Source: Hanleya hanleyi (Eukaryota > Mollusca > Polyplacophora > Lepidopleurida > Hanleyidae). Taken from it: a stretch of DNA of 64,000 bases. The notes under the pieces are model-generated. The model was not told where the DNA came from. It worked only from the letters and a program-made list of their open reading frames with translations, and did not search any database. Position 1 is the first letter of the stretch; each line of letters opens with the position of its first letter. A program made the translations under genes and the position numbers. Where the stretch lies: NCBI GenBank assembly GCA_036873755.1, contig JAVTVY010025266.1, positions 54,011-118,010 of the forward strand, read 5' to 3'. Below, piece after piece: positions 11,158-24,560 of the stretch.

Positions 11158-12505
11158 ATAATAATAATAATAATAATAATAAGCTTTATTTAACGAGGGT
11201 AAACAAATACATGATCTGACTCAGTCAGCAAAAGCTGATCTTCCCTGAGGCCCTCAGGCAAAAACACAAATTCAGAATATACAACATACACACAAGCACT
11301 ACCATGACAACACACAGAGAATACATATGAATGGTCATGAGAAGAATACAAAATTGGATGATCGAACAATCATTTTCTGTCACAGAGGTTCTTTATGTAC
11401 ATGTGTTTGAAAGGGAGCACAATGCATTGCGGGTTCTAAAAAATTCTATAGAACCGCACCAGAGTATTTAAGACTTTTCTTGTACAGTTCAGAGTGAGGG
11501 AAAGTGCCTTTTTAGAAGAGGATCTCAATGACATATAATGTGAATCATTAATCGAGAACAGTTTTCTCATATATTTGGGGTAGTCATTTGTCGTAGATTT
11601 GTACACCTCTACTGCCTTCATGAATTTAACATAATCAGGAAGGGTTTGCCAATTGAATTTGGCAAACAAAACTGAAGAAGGGGTAAATTTATTTTCATTC
11701 AATATCAGCCTTGCTGCTGCCTTCTGAAGTTTTGATACTCTGCAAATTAGATTGTTTGAACAGTTTCCCCAAATGCTGAAGCAGTAGTTTATGTGAGGCA
11801 AGATGAAACTGTTGTAAAATAGTCTAGTTTCTACGGATAATAGCTGCTTGTGCCTCCTCAGTACTGACAGTAATCTTGATATGGTATGACAGACATGATT
11901 GACGTGAGTTTGCCAGGACATATTGGTATCAATATGCAAACCTAGTCATTTTTCATGTGTAACCTGTTCAACATTTACATCACCAATCAACGTATGGCTG
12001 TTGACTGTTCTTCTTCAGTTTTTGACTGGTACCAAGAAGCATACCCTTAGTTTTCCCCTTAGGAAGGACCATCTTATTTTCTTTGCACCATTTCTCAACA
12101 TTTTTTATGTCATTGTTCAAGTTTGCGGCAATTACGCTGGTGGATTTATCAGATGTGTGTAATGTGGTATCATCTGCATACAAATCAACATCACAACAGT
12201 TTAAGTGTAACACAAGGTCATTAACGTATAATATGAATAGAAAAGGGCCTAGTACTGACCCTTGTGGAACCCCAGAGTTGACTGCTAAAGTGTCAGAATC
12301 CACCTTTCCAATTGATACTCTCTGACATCTGTTAGTGAGGTAGGATGTAATCCAATCCAGAGCTTTATCGCTCAAGCCATATATCTTAAGCTTATGCAAT
12401 AGCAGATTATGATTGACTAAATCGAAAGCTTTCCTAAAATCAATCATCACAGTCCCAACAAGTTGGTCATTGTCAATAGCCTGTACCAACATTGCAGTGA
12501 GTTAA
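11158..12505 (-). mobile_element. 5'-truncated non-LTR retrotransposon (LINE 1)
   Basis: Read on the minus strand, two frames encode the C-terminal part of a LINE polyprotein. The upstream piece (11980-12492) has RT motifs DFRKAFD, GVPQGSVLGPFLF and LYADDTTL. The downstream piece (11436-11939) has the RT thumb-like region (SWQTHVNHV, LSVETRLFYNSFILPHINYC). A frameshift separates them. The 3' end is a TTATTATT tail (11158-11182 on the + strand). Only RT motif A onward is left, so this is a dead 5'-truncated insertion in the intron between exons 4 and 5. Confidence 0.88.
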
Positions 12506-12889
12506 GTAATCCAGTAATCGTTGTTGCTTTCAGCGCGTTAACATTTCACCTATGATATACATCTCGAAGATACCATTTACAGGCTCTGAAGTTGTGAACT
12601 ATTTAGTCCTGACAGCCGCTTGCACGCACCCACCCAAGCAAGCTTCGAACATCCTGCTTAAATTAAATTAAATATATTATTAAATATAAACAACTTTCAT
12701 GAGATACATTTCACTGCACGGAAATTGTTGATTGACAAGCTTGTGAATTTCGAGTTGACGAAATTTGATTGGTCACATGCATCCGCCCACAAGTTTACCA
12801 ACTGTCATACGCATTCGTCACTCTCTTGTCGGTTTCTGATTGGCCAGTGGAACAAAAAAAAATTGACCATAACTTTTTTTCAACTTCAG

Positions 12890-13134
12890 GGCGTTTAAAA
12901 TTCACCACCACCGATGGTAAATTCACCAATTCCGACAAATATAACACTTTTTATACGTTTGGTGGTCGTGGGTTCACCATCCGGTCGGCATTGGGTAACT
13001 TGGATTTAGTACACGATAGCGGCAGCTCTGTTGAGGAGACCGTGAGCGAACATTCACCGACCCTGTTCAACTCCAATGCTTTCATGGGTCAGTCCACTGT
13101 TGCCGGGACCTTCGATATGCGCTCTGCCGAGAGG
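12890..13134 (+). CDS. MSP130: MSP130-like gene, visible exon 5
   Basis: The exon starts in phase 1 after CAACTTCAG and ends GAGAGG|GTATGT in phase 0. It encodes about 82 residues including TFYTFGGRGFTIRSALGNLD, DSGSSVEETVSE, the Asn-rich stretch TLFNSNAF and DMRSAER. The FGGR.F.I, DSG...E and FN.. motifs are classical for choice-of-anchor I proteins. The final RSAER joins GPECE of the next exon, the counterpart of the family's SDDKGPEPE motif. Confidence 0.9.
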
Positions 13135-13314
13135 GTATGTACATTGTGCAATCTAATTAAAATTAAATCCTCTTTGCTTCCCCTTTTGGGTATGTCGCTT
13201 ACAGGATCTAACCAGCTTGCAGTAACGCGAGTGTCAACCAATCCCGAGAGCTCTTCATAGTGCTTTGAAGGGAAAATAATGGTAGGTGCTTTCTGGTTGG
13301 CACAGTCGAATCAC

Positions 13315-13640
13315 ACGCCACGCCTTGGGGTATCTTCTGATGGTAGATACTTCATGTAGGGAGCTATTGTGTAAGTCTGTGTGTCAGTGAAAAGGCACGA
13401 GTCTAGACACATTGTTGTCCCCAGACATGGCTATTGTATGCATTGTCTCGTGATTCTTACATAGAGTATGCACCCTTCTGATGTTGCCGACCTCCCGCCA
13501 GATTGGCACCATAATGCCGGATAGAATTATGGACTGGTCCTTGGCGTAAACCTTGGGTTGAAGCGGGGACGATGACCCTATCCCCATTCCCGATTGCAAG
13601 TAAAGTACGGTAGTTAAAATGCGACCGTGATGTCATAAGA
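13315..13640. repeat. Dispersed repeat, copy 1 (pair with 35640-35870)
   Basis: The words GGTAGATACTTCATG, GGGAGCTATTGT, ACATTGTTGTCCCCAGACAT and GGCTATTGTATGCATTGTCT recur in the same order at 35.65-35.8 kb with modest divergence. No coding content was recognised. It is probably an unclassified interspersed repeat. Confidence 0.65.
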
Positions 13641-14814
13641 CTATTGAATATCCATGACCTGGGCGCTCTGAACACCAACTTCAATTCAAATCAGTGAGAT
13701 CCTACATAGCGACATATACGATTGGGGAGCATTGATAGGATATTAATTTATTAAGTTTGGTTCATTCTGGTACCTGCCTGGTGCTTTCTTTTTGAGAAAC
13801 AAATTGCGGTGTCTCGATACTATCTGTAGATTACTGATAATTGAGAGGCTCCATGTACGTTCTATTACCTTCCTGCGAACAGTCACTTCGTAGCGTCATT
13901 TGCTCTAGAACACCACTTGGAAATCTATTTGGGCCAAAGAATACCAGATTTGACAAAAGGAACATCATGATGTATCATATACAACAATATGGAGGTGAAG
14001 TTACGTGCGATGCGCACGGCTGAAGCAGGCCGCACAGCGCAATCTGATTAACAATGGGCTGGGCTGTAGCATACACCATCAGAAACGTCTTTTCCCCAAA
14101 GTTTGAACGTCCAGGGAACCAATGTATGACCAGGCTGTTCAAGTTTACAGTACAAATAAACCAATAGCGATACTTCAACGTCAGAGCCCGGCACCTTTTC
14201 CACGTTCTACACAAGTTGAATGAATCCATCCCCAAAACCAGCGATAAGCCGTTCTGCCCGAGTATAGTATGGGATTGAATGGGCCAAATCTCTCATTTTA
14301 AAAATAAAAATGGAACCAATGGGGTATTCTTGTACGGTGCCAATATTCTTATGTCATTCCTTCGGGCTGTATCTGCAACACCAGGGCACGGTACCATTTT
14401 ACAGAGAAAGTCTTTTAAATGTCCACTTTCCTTTAATTAATGGGCACGGCGCTCCTCGCAGTAATGATTTTGGCGCGCGCGCTCTGCGCCGTGCCAGTCG
14501 ATTGTTTCCTCTGTTGTCGGCACAATTTGACCTAGCTTATGTTTATCTCTAAATATTGACGATATGCCTACTTGGATTTAATACTGTCGTGTGAATCTGG
14601 TATTTGCATTAATGACACGGATATTCTTTAGGGTCGACGGCTGACTAATAAATGTCGAATCTGACGATCGTGTCATCCACCTGCTCTCTTCTCGACGTCA
14701 CTTGGGACCAGATTCGTTGTGGGAATGAGATGTGATGACATGAAAATATATTTGCAAGAAATTCAGCAGCAGCTGAGACCATTTCATAATAGTCCCTTGC
14801 AGCAGGATAACCTG
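13641..14814. other. Intron sequence, nothing recognised
   Basis: This is part of the intron between exons 5 and 6. I see no repeat family, gene or RNA here beyond short uninformative open frames. Confidence 0.5.
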
Positions 14815-15337
14815 ATTACAACGCATATAAGGGAAGTAGGAAAAGGTGCCGTCATACTGACAGAGTCACATGACTTCACAGTATAGTCTTCTGGTTATAT
14901 CATTCTGAAGCACATACCAAGAATCTAACGATTCGTGATATGTGTTGTATCTCAGGTACGCTTTTATTGTACCCGTTCATGTGGCAACTTGGGTGACATG
15001 ACCACACGTCCCCTAGCACCGGCATAAACGGTATTAGATACAAATCTAGAGAGCTATGATGGAAATGCTCTGACAACTCGTATATTGGTAATTGGTGAGC
15101 TGTGTCGCTGTGACAACTCGTACACTAGGGGTAGGGATTGGTGAGCTGTATCGTCGTCAGATGAAAATGACGGCATTTAACACAAAAACAACTTGTCTGT
15201 AAGGCCCGATGTCGACCCAGCATCAACTTCCCACAATGCCAACATATCAAAGACCAAAAGGTCTGTACAGGGGGCGGGCCTCGGGGACGAAACGTCCACC
15301 AGCTGGCTGAATAACAAGCGTCAGATCCGACATTTAA
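14815..15337 (+). repeat. Isolated complete copy of the ~490-bp repeat
   Basis: This single unit has the same order of blocks as the arrays at 56.4-64 kb: head with ATATAAGGGAAGTAGG, the block around GTATCTCAGGTACGCTTTTA, two about 42-bp subrepeats (ACAACTCGTATATTGGTAAT and ACAACTCGTACACTAGGGG), and the tail GGGGACGAAACGTCCACCAG. It continues about 35 bp past the usual array end. It shows that the unit is a dispersed element and not only a satellite. Confidence 0.9.
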
Positions 15338-15400
15338 GTGAGTGAGTGAGTGAGTGAGTGAATAGGATTTAACGTCGCTTTCACCGACATTCAATATTCA
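15338..15400 (-). mobile_element. SINE tail fragment
   Basis: GTGA repeats followed by GAATAGGATTTAACGTCGCT are the 3' end of the SINE family in minus orientation. It directly abuts the 490-bp repeat copy and stops about 140 bp before the acceptor of exon 6. Confidence 0.75.
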
Positions 15401-15536
15401 GCTGTCGTCTATAAAAGAATTTCCGTGTCAATAATATGAAATTTTGCTCGGCAATGTCATATCCCGAAAGATTCATTATCGTTGTCGTTACCGGCCAGCC
15501 GTGATCTTCGCTTTTACTGTCTGTTTTCTCCATCAG

Positions 15537-15760
15537 GGCCCAGAATGCGAGTCGGGTGAAATTGGTGTGATCAATGGGGACACGGTGATGTTCATAGGCA
15601 GTGAAACAATGGGAACGATCAGTATGTACTCGGTCCGCCACGACTTACAGAACCCGGTCTTCCACAGCATCAACTATGGCGGGAACCTGACATCGGGCGA
15701 CACCTGGGAACATCAATACAACGTGCGGAGAATCGGGGATATAGATCCAGAGGGCATTCA
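15537..15760 (+). CDS. MSP130: MSP130-like gene, visible exon 6
   Basis: The acceptor is TCTCCATCAG and the donor is CATTCA|GTAAGT; phases are 0 in and 2 out. The exon encodes GPECESGEIGVINGDTVMFI, then GSETMGTISMYSV, then the end motif RIGDIDPEGI(H). The GPE.E, GSE..GTI..Y.V and GD.DPEG sequences are the strongest family signatures in the window. The exon stands before a 12.8-kb intron that holds the large minisatellite. Confidence 0.92.
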
Positions 15761-15869
15761 GTAAGTCTAAACATGGAGGTATAAACTTCCATGGTCTAAC
15801 CGAATGCAAATAATCTGGTTCTCGATGTCAGAAATGTTTTATTGTTTTTTTTTGGGGCGGGGGGGTTAA

Positions 15870-17400
15870 TTTATGTTTGATGGTTTTTATTACCCCTCGG
15901 CCAAAATTTGGCCGAAGGGTATTGTCGTCGTCATGTACGTCTGTCCGTCTGTCCGTCCGTCACACCTTTCTCGTTACCAAGATATCTTCAGAACGACTTA
16001 CCCTAGGCACACCAAACTTGCAGTGCACATCCTTATGCTTGTGACCCAGAACCCTATTGAATCTGCACCTGATTGGTTAGAAACTTTGGCGGCCATCTTT
16101 AATTTATGCGAAACCATCACAGCTTTCTTGTTACCAAGATATCTTTAGAACGACTTACCCTAGGCACCCCAAACTTGCACTGCACATCCATATGCTCATG
16201 ACCCAGAATCTGGATCTGATTGGTTGGAAACTTTGGCGGCCATATTTAATTTATGCGAAATCATTAATCTTGTGTATCTTAGGTACCATTTCTCTGTTCA
16301 GTGTGAAACTTGGTATAGATCATCGATGCATCAAGAAACTTCAAAGGAATGACCAAACCAGTTTCCGTCATTCGGTGAAAACCTTGGCGGCCATCTTTAA
16401 TTTATGCAAAATCTTCAATGATATATATCTCTGATACCATTCAAGTGTTCTATACGAAACTTGGTATTCAGCATCGATGTATCAAGAGATCTGCAATGTA
16501 TAGCTACATCAGTTCCTCTGAGTGGCGGGAAGGATGGGCGGCCATCTTTAATTTATGCAAAATCATTAATGATCTCTATCTCTGATACTGTTCGAGTGCT
16601 CGATGTAAAATTTGGTATATATCATTGAAGCATCAATAGACTTACGATAAATGACAGTTCTGGCGTTTCTGATTGGGCGGAACCTTGGCGGCCATCTTTA
16701 ATTTATGCAAAATCTTCAATGATATATATCTTTGATACCATTCCAGTGTTCTATATGAAACTTGGTATCCAGCATCGATGTATCAAGAGACTTGCAATGA
16801 ATAACCACATCGGTTCCTCTGAGTGGCGGGAAGGATGGGCGGCCATCTTTAATTTATGCGAAATCATTAATGATCTATATCTCTGATACGGTTCAAGTGC
16901 TCAATGTAAAATTTGGTATACATCATCGATGTATCAATAGACAGTTCTGGTTTTTCTGCTTGGGCGGAAACCTTGGTGGCCATCTTTAATTTATGCAAAG
17001 TCTTTAATGATGTTTATCTTTGATGCCATTTCAGTGTTCTATATGAAACTTGGTATACAGAATCTATGTATCAAGAGACTTGCAATGAATAACCACATCA
17101 GTTTCTCTGAGTGGTGGGAAGCATGGGCGGCCATCTTTAATTTATGCGAAATCATTAGGGATCTCTATCTCAGATAATTTTCAAATGTTCGATGTAAAAT
17201 TTGGGATACATCATCGATGCATCAACAGACTTATGTAATGAATACCGGTTTCTCTGATTGGACGGAAACGTTTGAGGCCATTTCTAATGGCAAAATTTTT
17301 CATAATCTGTATATTTGTTACTTGACTGCTTGGTGTTCCTGAAGTCTTGTTTTAAATTGAATACATTACGAATGGCTGGCGCCCAGAGCCGAGGGGTTTT
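15870..17400. mobile_element. ~150-bp-unit repetitive element with CCCCTCGGC/GCCGAGGGG ends
   Basis: It begins with TTACCCCTCGGCCAAAATTT and ends with GAGCCGAGGGGTTTT, short inverted ends. After a TCTGTCCGTCTGTCCGTCCG tract come about nine units of roughly 150 bp. Each carries GGCGGCCATCTTTAATTTAT, positioned near 16091, 16234, 16386, 16538, 16688, 16838, 16976 and 17127. The open frame at its left is incidental. It is probably a non-autonomous repeat-rich DNA element; similar elements are recalled from other lophotrochozoans. Confidence 0.75.
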
Positions 17401-17432
17401 CAGATGCGCAGCTTCGTATTTCTCATCCGCTC

Positions 17433-20400
17433 AGTGGTAGGAGTGTCTGTAGACGGCTCATTGAAAGGAGTGTCAGTCCTGTGTGATCACAGACGGCTCA
17501 GTGGTAGGAATGTCAGTCCTGTGTGATCAGACGGCTGAGTGGTAGGATTGTCAGTCCTGTGTGCTCAGACGGCTCAGTGGTAGGAGTGTCAGTCCTGTGT
17601 GATCAGACGGCTGAGTGGTAGGAGTGTCAGTCCTGTGTGATCAGACGGCTCAGTGGTAGGAGTGTCAGTCCTGTGTGATCAGACAGCTGAGTGGTAGGAG
17701 TGTCAGTCCTGTGTGATCACACGGCTCAGTGGTAGGAATGTCAGTACTGTGTGATCACACGGTTCAGTGGTAGGAATGTCAGTCCTGTGTGATCACCCGG
17801 CTCAGTGGTAGGAGTGTCAGTCCTGTGTGATCACATACACGGCTCAGTGGTAGGAATGTCAGTCCTGTGTGATCACACGGCTCAGTGGTAGGAATGTCAG
17901 TACTGTGCGATCACACGGCTCAGTGGTAGGAATGTCAGTCCTGTGCAATCACACGGCTCAGTGGTAGGAATGTCAGTACTGTGTGATCACACGGCTCAGT
18001 GGTAGGAAATGTCAGTCCTGTGCAATCACACGGCTCAGTGGTAGGAATGTCAGTCCTGTGTGATCAGACGGCTGAGTGGTAGGATTGTCAGTCCTGTGTG
18101 ATCAGACGGTTCAGTGGTAGGAATGTCAGTCCTGTGTGATCACACGACTCAGTGGTAGGAATGTCAGTACTGTGTGATCAGACGGTTCAGTGAGCGGATT
18201 GTCTAATTCACCGTGTGATCAGACGGTTCAGTAGTAGGAATGTCAGTCCCTGTGTGATCACACGGCTCAGTGGTAAGTGTCAGTCCTGTGTGATCACACG
18301 GCTCAGTGGTAGGAATGTCAGTCCTGTGTGATCACACGGCTCCAGTGGTAGGAACGTGTCGGTCCTTATGTGTGATCACACGGCTCAGTGGTAGGAGTGT
18401 CAGTCCTGTGTGATCACACGGCTCAGTGGTAGGAATGTCAGTCCTGTGTGATCACACGGCTCAGTGGTAGGAGTGTCAGTCCTGTGTGATCACACGGCTC
18501 AGTGGTAGGAATGTCAGTCATGTGTGATCACACGGCTCAGTGGTAGGAGTGGCAGTCCTCTGTGATCACACGGCTCAGTCGTAGGAGTGTCAGTACTGTG
18601 TGATCACACGGCTCAGTGGTAGGAATGTCAGTCCTGTGTGATCACACGGCTCAGTGGTAGGAATGTCAGTCCTGTGCAATCACACGGCTCAGTGGTAGGA
18701 ATGTCAGTACTGTGTGATCACACGGCTCAGTGGTAGGAATGTCAGTCCTGTGCAATCACACGGCTCAGTGGTAGGAATGTCAGTCCTGTGTGATCAGACG
18801 GCTGAGTGGTAGGATTGCCAGTCCTGTGTGATCAGACGGTTCAGTGGTAGGAATGTCAGTCCTGTGTGATCACACGACTCAGTGGTAGGAATGTCAGTAC
18901 TGTGTGATCAGACGGCTCAGTGGTAGGATAGTCAGTCCTGTGTGATCAGACGGTTCAGTGGTAGGAATGTCAATCCTGTGTGATCACACGGCTCAGTGGT
19001 AGGAATGTCAGTCCTGTGTGATCACACGGCTCAGTGGTAGGAACGTCAGTCCTGTGTGATCACACGGCTCAGTAGTAGGAGTGTCAGTACTGTGTGATCA
19101 GACGGTTCAGTGGTAGGATAGTCAGTCCTGTGTGATCAGACGGTTCAGTGGTAGGAGTGTCAGTCCTGTGTGATCACACGGCTCAGTGGTAGGAATGTCA
19201 GTCCTGTGTGATCACACGGCTCAGTGGTAGGAACGTCAGTCCTGTGTGATCACACGGCTCAGTAGTAGGAGTGTCAGTCCTGTGTGATCACACGGCTCAG
19301 TGGTAGGAATGTTAGTCCTGTGTGATCACACGGCCCAGTGGTAGGAGTGTCAGTCCTGTGTGATCACACGGCTCAGTGGTAGGAATGTCAGTCGTGTGTG
19401 ATCAGACGGTTCAGTGGTAGGAATGTCAGTCCTGTGTGATCACACGACTCAGTGGTAGGAATGTCAGTACTGTGTGATCAGACGGTTCAGTGGTAGGATA
19501 GTCAGTCCTGTGTGATCAGACGGTTCAGTGGTAGGAGTGTCAGTCCTGTGTGATCACACGGCTCAGTGGTAGGAATGTCAGTCCTGTGTGATCACACGGC
19601 TCAGTGGTAGGAACGTCAGTCCTGTGTGATCACACGGCTCAGTAGTAGGAGTGTCAGTCCTGTGTGATCACACGGCTCAGTGGTAGGAATGTTAGTCCTG
19701 TGTGATCACACGGCCCAGTGGTAGGAGTGTCAGTCCTGTGTGATCACACGGCTCAGTGGTAGGAATGTCAGTCGTGTGTGATCACACGGCTCAGTGGTAG
19801 GAGTGTCAGTCCTGTGTGATCACACGGCTCAGTGGTAGGAGTGTCAGTACTGTGTGATCACACGGCTCAGTGGTAGGAATGTCAGTCCTGTGTGATCACA
19901 CGGCTCAGTGGTAGGAATGTCAGTCCTGTGTGATCACACGGCTCAGTGGTAGGAATGTCAGTCCTGTGTGATCAGACGGTTGAGTGGTAGGATTGTCAGT
20001 CCTGTGTGATCAGACGGTTCAGTGGTAGGAATGTCAGTCCTGTGTGATCAGACGGCTGAGTGGTAGGAATGTCAGTCCTGTGTGATCACACGGCTCAGTG
20101 GTAGGATTGTCAGTCCTGTGTGATCACACGGCTCAGTGGTAGGAGTGTCAGTCCTCTGACATATGTTTGATGGTTTTTATTTCTCGTCGACTCAGTGGTA
20201 GGATTGTCAGTCATACGGCTCAGTGGAAATAGTGTCAGTCCTGTGTGATCACAGTCGGCTCAGTGGTAGAAATGTGAGTCCTGTGTGATCACACGGCTCA
20301 GTGGTAGGAGTGTCAGTCCTGTGTGATCACACGGCTCAGTGGTAGGAATGTCAGTCCTGTGTGATCACACGGCTCAGCGGTAGGAGTGTCAGTCCTGTGT

Positions 20401-21462
20401 GATCACACGGCTGAGTGGTAGGAATGTCAGTCCTGTGTGATCACATGCACGGCTCAGTGGTAGGAGTGTCAGTCCTGTGTGATCACATGTACGGCTCAGT
20501 GGTAGGAGTGTCAGTCCTGTGTGATCACACGGCTCAGTGGTAGGAATGTCAGTCCTGTGCGATCACATGCACGGTTCAGTGGTAGGAATGTCAGTCCTGT
20601 GTGATCACACGGCTCAGTGGTAGGATTGTCAGTCCTGTGTGATCACACGGCTCAGTGGTAGGAGTGTCAGTCCTCTGACATATGTTTGATGGTTTTTATT
20701 TCTCGTCGACCCAGTAGTAGGAGTGTCAGTCATACGGCTCAGTGGAAATAGTGTCAGTCCTGTGTGATCACAGTCGGCTCAGTGGTAGAAATGCGAGTCC
20801 TGTGTGATCACACGGCTCAGTGGTAGGAGTGTCAGTCCTGTGTGATCACACGGCTCAGTGGTAGGAACGTCAGTCCTGTGTGATCACACGGTTCAGTGGT
20901 AGGAGTGTCAGTCCTGTGTGATCACACGGCTGAGTGGTAGGAATGTCAGTCCTGTGTGATCACATGCACGGCTCAGTGGTAGGAATGTCAGTCCTGTGTG
21001 ATCACACGACTCAGTGGTAGGAATGTCAGTCCTGTGTGATCACACGGCTCAGTGGTAGGAGTGTGAGCCCTGTGTGATCACATGGCTCCGTGGTCGAATT
21101 GTAAGCCCTGTGTGAGCACAGACGACTGAGTAGTAGGAGTGTCGCGTCATGTGTGATCAGACAGCTCAGTGGTAGGAGTGTAAGTCCTGTGTGATCACAC
21201 GACTCAGTGGTAGGAATAACATTACTATGTGATCACACGGCTCAGAGGTAGGAATGTCAGTACTGTGTGATCACACGGCTCAGTGGCAGGAGTGTCAGTG
21301 CTATGTGATAACATGGCTTCGTGGTAGGAAAGTCAGTACTGTGTGATCACACGGTTCAGTAGTAGGAAGATCAGTCATGTGTGATCACACGGCTCATTGG
21401 TAGGAGTGTCAGTCCTGTATGATCACACGGCTTCGTGGTAGGAAGGTCAGTACTGTGTGATC
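17433..21462. repeat. 38-bp minisatellite array, about 105 units
   Basis: The unit is GGCTCAGTGGTAGGAATGTC plus AGTCCTGTGTGATCACAC, 38 bp. Variants (CTCAG/CTGAG/TTCAG, GAATG/GAGTG) occur in ordered blocks. A 380-bp block of ten units is repeated (for example 19101 and 19481). A 520-bp block containing TATGTTTGATGGTTTTTATT is repeated at 20160 and 20680. The array lies in the 12.8-kb intron between exons 6 and 7, continues at 25622-26040 and is split by a palindromic element. Confidence 0.95.
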
Positions 21463-23155
21463 CACAGGCCCTCAAAGCAAGAGTTTGATGGGCCCCTTCT
21501 TTCCCAATTCTGATTGGTCAGTCGCGACACGCCTCCGGCAAGAGAGGTCACATACTGATCAGCTGACCAATCGGAATTGAGAAAGAAGCGGAAGATCATC
21601 TTGCTGTGCCGGGTTGAATGGACAGTCAGGTTTGATTTTGAATCGCCCGGCAATGGTATAAAATTGCACAAATTTACTAATTTGACGACGAGAATATATA
21701 GAGTGACAATTGCAGAATATGTTAATGTATTTTATTTGGAGGTAAACAGTTTATTTCTCGTTTCACCCAAAGTGCGTTTCAGACCTTGGTGTATTTTTAT
21801 ATAAAGCATGGGGTTATATATAGAGACCCCATATTTCGACACTTCACCCTAATACCACCGTCCATACTCCACAAATAGTCCAGGAAATCTAGGGCATTTT
21901 TGGGGTTAACCCACCACAAATTGCAACAGAATTTATTTCACAGCTATGCATTTCAGAAAGGTCCCCAGAATAACATACTAAAAGTCTACACTCCCATATG
22001 CATGGGAAATATCTTAAATTTCAAGTTGAAATTTGAGATATTTTTCGCGAAATTTCAGTGTTTTCCGGTCTCTTGCTCTTATAAGAAAACCTTGTACTTG
22101 GTGCTAAGCCTGAAAGAAATGGGTCATTACTTACACTCATTCCATTCATTATCATATCAAGGTTATACTCAGCCTAAAATAATACCCTTGCACGAAAATA
22201 TTTATGGAGAAATTCAAAATGGCGGATGTATGGGGTCATTCTAAATCTGAACTTTTTATCATTTTCATGAGAGTCCAGGCAATCTATCTGTGTTTTTTTA
22301 GCTGGACCCAAAACAAATTGCGACAGAATTTTTTTTCACTGGTATGCATTTCTAATAGGTTCCCAGAACAACATACTAAAAGTCTACCAAAATCTATTTG
22401 GTGGAGATACGACTTTTTCTAAAACAAAGATACACCATCATGCTTCATATAAGAAGGTAGAAAATATTGGTTTGTCTCTGAATAAGGACAGTTTATCATC
22501 CAGAAATCCAATCAATACATGATGATCTAGGATACATTATTCTATGGTGGTGAAAACATTTGCATTCCCAATGGATTTGCTCATAAAAGTAGATAGCAAA
22601 ACGATAGTTCAGCACCAGGGTATATAATCAAACATGGTAATATCCTGCCTGTTGGCATTATTTCCATTAGCATTGTTATCGGAAAGGGAACTGACAAGCT
22701 GTGATATATTTTCTTTCAACCTATGACAATCACAGACAATAGTTCCATCAACTTATAAAGATATAACTCTATAATCACAAGCACGTAGCAAGTGTCACGT
22801 CCGACATTCAATAGTGTTTGTACTTTGTTGAAAAAAATGCAGCCTTGCCAATCAGGAGAGAGAGAGTGAAATTAGATCCAACGTCGCGTTTAGCAATAGT
22901 TCAGATATATAACGACAATCTGCCAAACATCACAATTGTTTGCAAGACAAATGTTGTTGATGAAAGAAGAATAATTATGCAGATCCTAATATATCATTTA
23001 ATTATCAAACAAATAATACTTTGAATTATAGGCAAAGTTGACTGCATAACTTGTCAAGTTTCATTTTACATTCTGGTTCATGGTAACATATTATTAGGGG
23101 AAGTGACTTCTCATACATATAGTTGATGTCTTTTATTATTATTCCTCATGAACAT

Positions 23156-23740
23156 TGCCATAAGTTGAGGAATATTTCACAGCACTATCAATCCCAATAC
23201 CAGTCTTCGCAAATGTCATTTTTAAAGGTCTGGGTTTGATGAGTTTGCACAGCTCAGTCGTTAGCATTCTCCACACACACTTGAACAATCCAGGCCATGA
23301 TCCTTACAGGCGCATCTGCTTCAGCTGCAATCCTTATTGCAGTTCCACCTGATAACCTCAAGTAACCCCTGTAGCTGGTGGCAGATCAGTTTTCGCAGGG
23401 AGACGCCGATTGGATTATCCACTCTCATTTTTGTGGCTGCAATGTATGGTCTTCCTCTCAAGTCAATTACTTCGTCTGGGTTAATATTGTATAAACATAT
23501 AAGCGTTTTCTATGCTGCTGCAATAAATGACCTTCGTCGGGACTCCCATGACCTGGATGAACACTTCAGCTTGTTGGCGAGATAGCTCAGTAACAGTTGT
23601 CTTCTTCAAGGCAGCACCTTTATCAATGCCATATGGTCAGAATACTGTGTCACAGCCCAGAATGGCATGCACAAGCAACATATTTGTACAGATTTGCATT
23701 CCCAGCACAGCCTTTGTCTTCTTGACATTCCAAACTCTCT
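23156..23740 (-). pseudogene. Same decayed protein, inverted partial copy, left arm
   Basis: The reverse complement contains blocks matching the right-arm copy, such as GGAATGTCAAGAAGACAAAG and GGTTATCAGGTGGAACTGCA. It is the mirrored half of the palindrome and equally broken. Confidence 0.6.
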
Positions 23741-23915
23741 GGCCCCGCTAGTGACATGGTCATTCAGTCCAAGAGAGACGAATTCCTAGCAAACAACGTC
23801 AACAAGTAGCAGTTCATTACGCTTATGAGTGACCAGTTGGAAAGGGCGGGATGTTTAATATGCAGATGTTTTTATTGTAAAAGCTGCCGTTTAATCGACT
23901 GAAAGTATCAAAACT

Positions 23916-24560
23916 TTGGTTGGTGATGATATTGACCTGTTAGTTTTGCTCTGTTTTCATGCAGACAAGGATGACAATGACATCCACTTTCAACCAAGAG
24001 AGAATGCAAAGAAACGGATAGTTTGGAATGTCAAGAAGACAAGGGCTGTGCTGGGAATGCAAGTCTGCACAAATATGCTGTTTGTGCAAGCCATTCAGGG
24101 CTGTGGCACAGTATACTGACCATATGTCATTGGCAAATGCGCGGCTGTAAAGAAAACAACGCTCAACGAGCTATTTAGCCAACAAGCTGAAGTGTTCAAC
24201 CAAGCCATTGAGAGTCCCGATGGAGGTTATCTATTGTAGGTGCTTGTGTGTTTATACAATGGTAAAAATGACGAAGCAACTGGCTTCATGAGATACAAGC
24301 GTTTCTGTGACAAAAACGAACCATATATGTGCAGATACAAAACCTTCGACCAACATCAGCATCAGCTAAGTATCAAGGTTCGCGTGTTTAGTGTGGAAAG
24401 GGGAAGACCATCCATTGCAGTTAAAGGAATGAGGGTGGACGGCTTCTCTCTGTGAAAACTGAACTGCCACCAGTTCCACTGGCACTCTTTGAGGTTATCA
24501 GGTGCAACTGCAAGAAAGATTGCAGCTGAAGAAGATGCATCTGTAGGAGCATGACCTATA
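23916..24560 (+). pseudogene. Decayed transposon-associated protein with cysteine-rich (CXC-like) end, right arm
   Basis: Read through several stops and frameshifts, this segment carries VVGDDIDLLVLLCFHA, then IVWNVKKTRAVLGMQVC, FVQAIQGC, LVCLYNGKNDEA and, near the end, IRCNCKKDCSS. I recall the same order in a large uncharacterised invertebrate family that begins with a VVGDDTDLLVLL-type motif and ends in CXC cysteines. That recall was not checked by search. The copy is broken and not translatable. Confidence 0.6.

Noticed and set aside
17433..21462. CRISPR-like regular repeat array
   Set aside because: The 38-bp units are directly tandem with no unique spacers, and the DNA is animal. It is a minisatellite.
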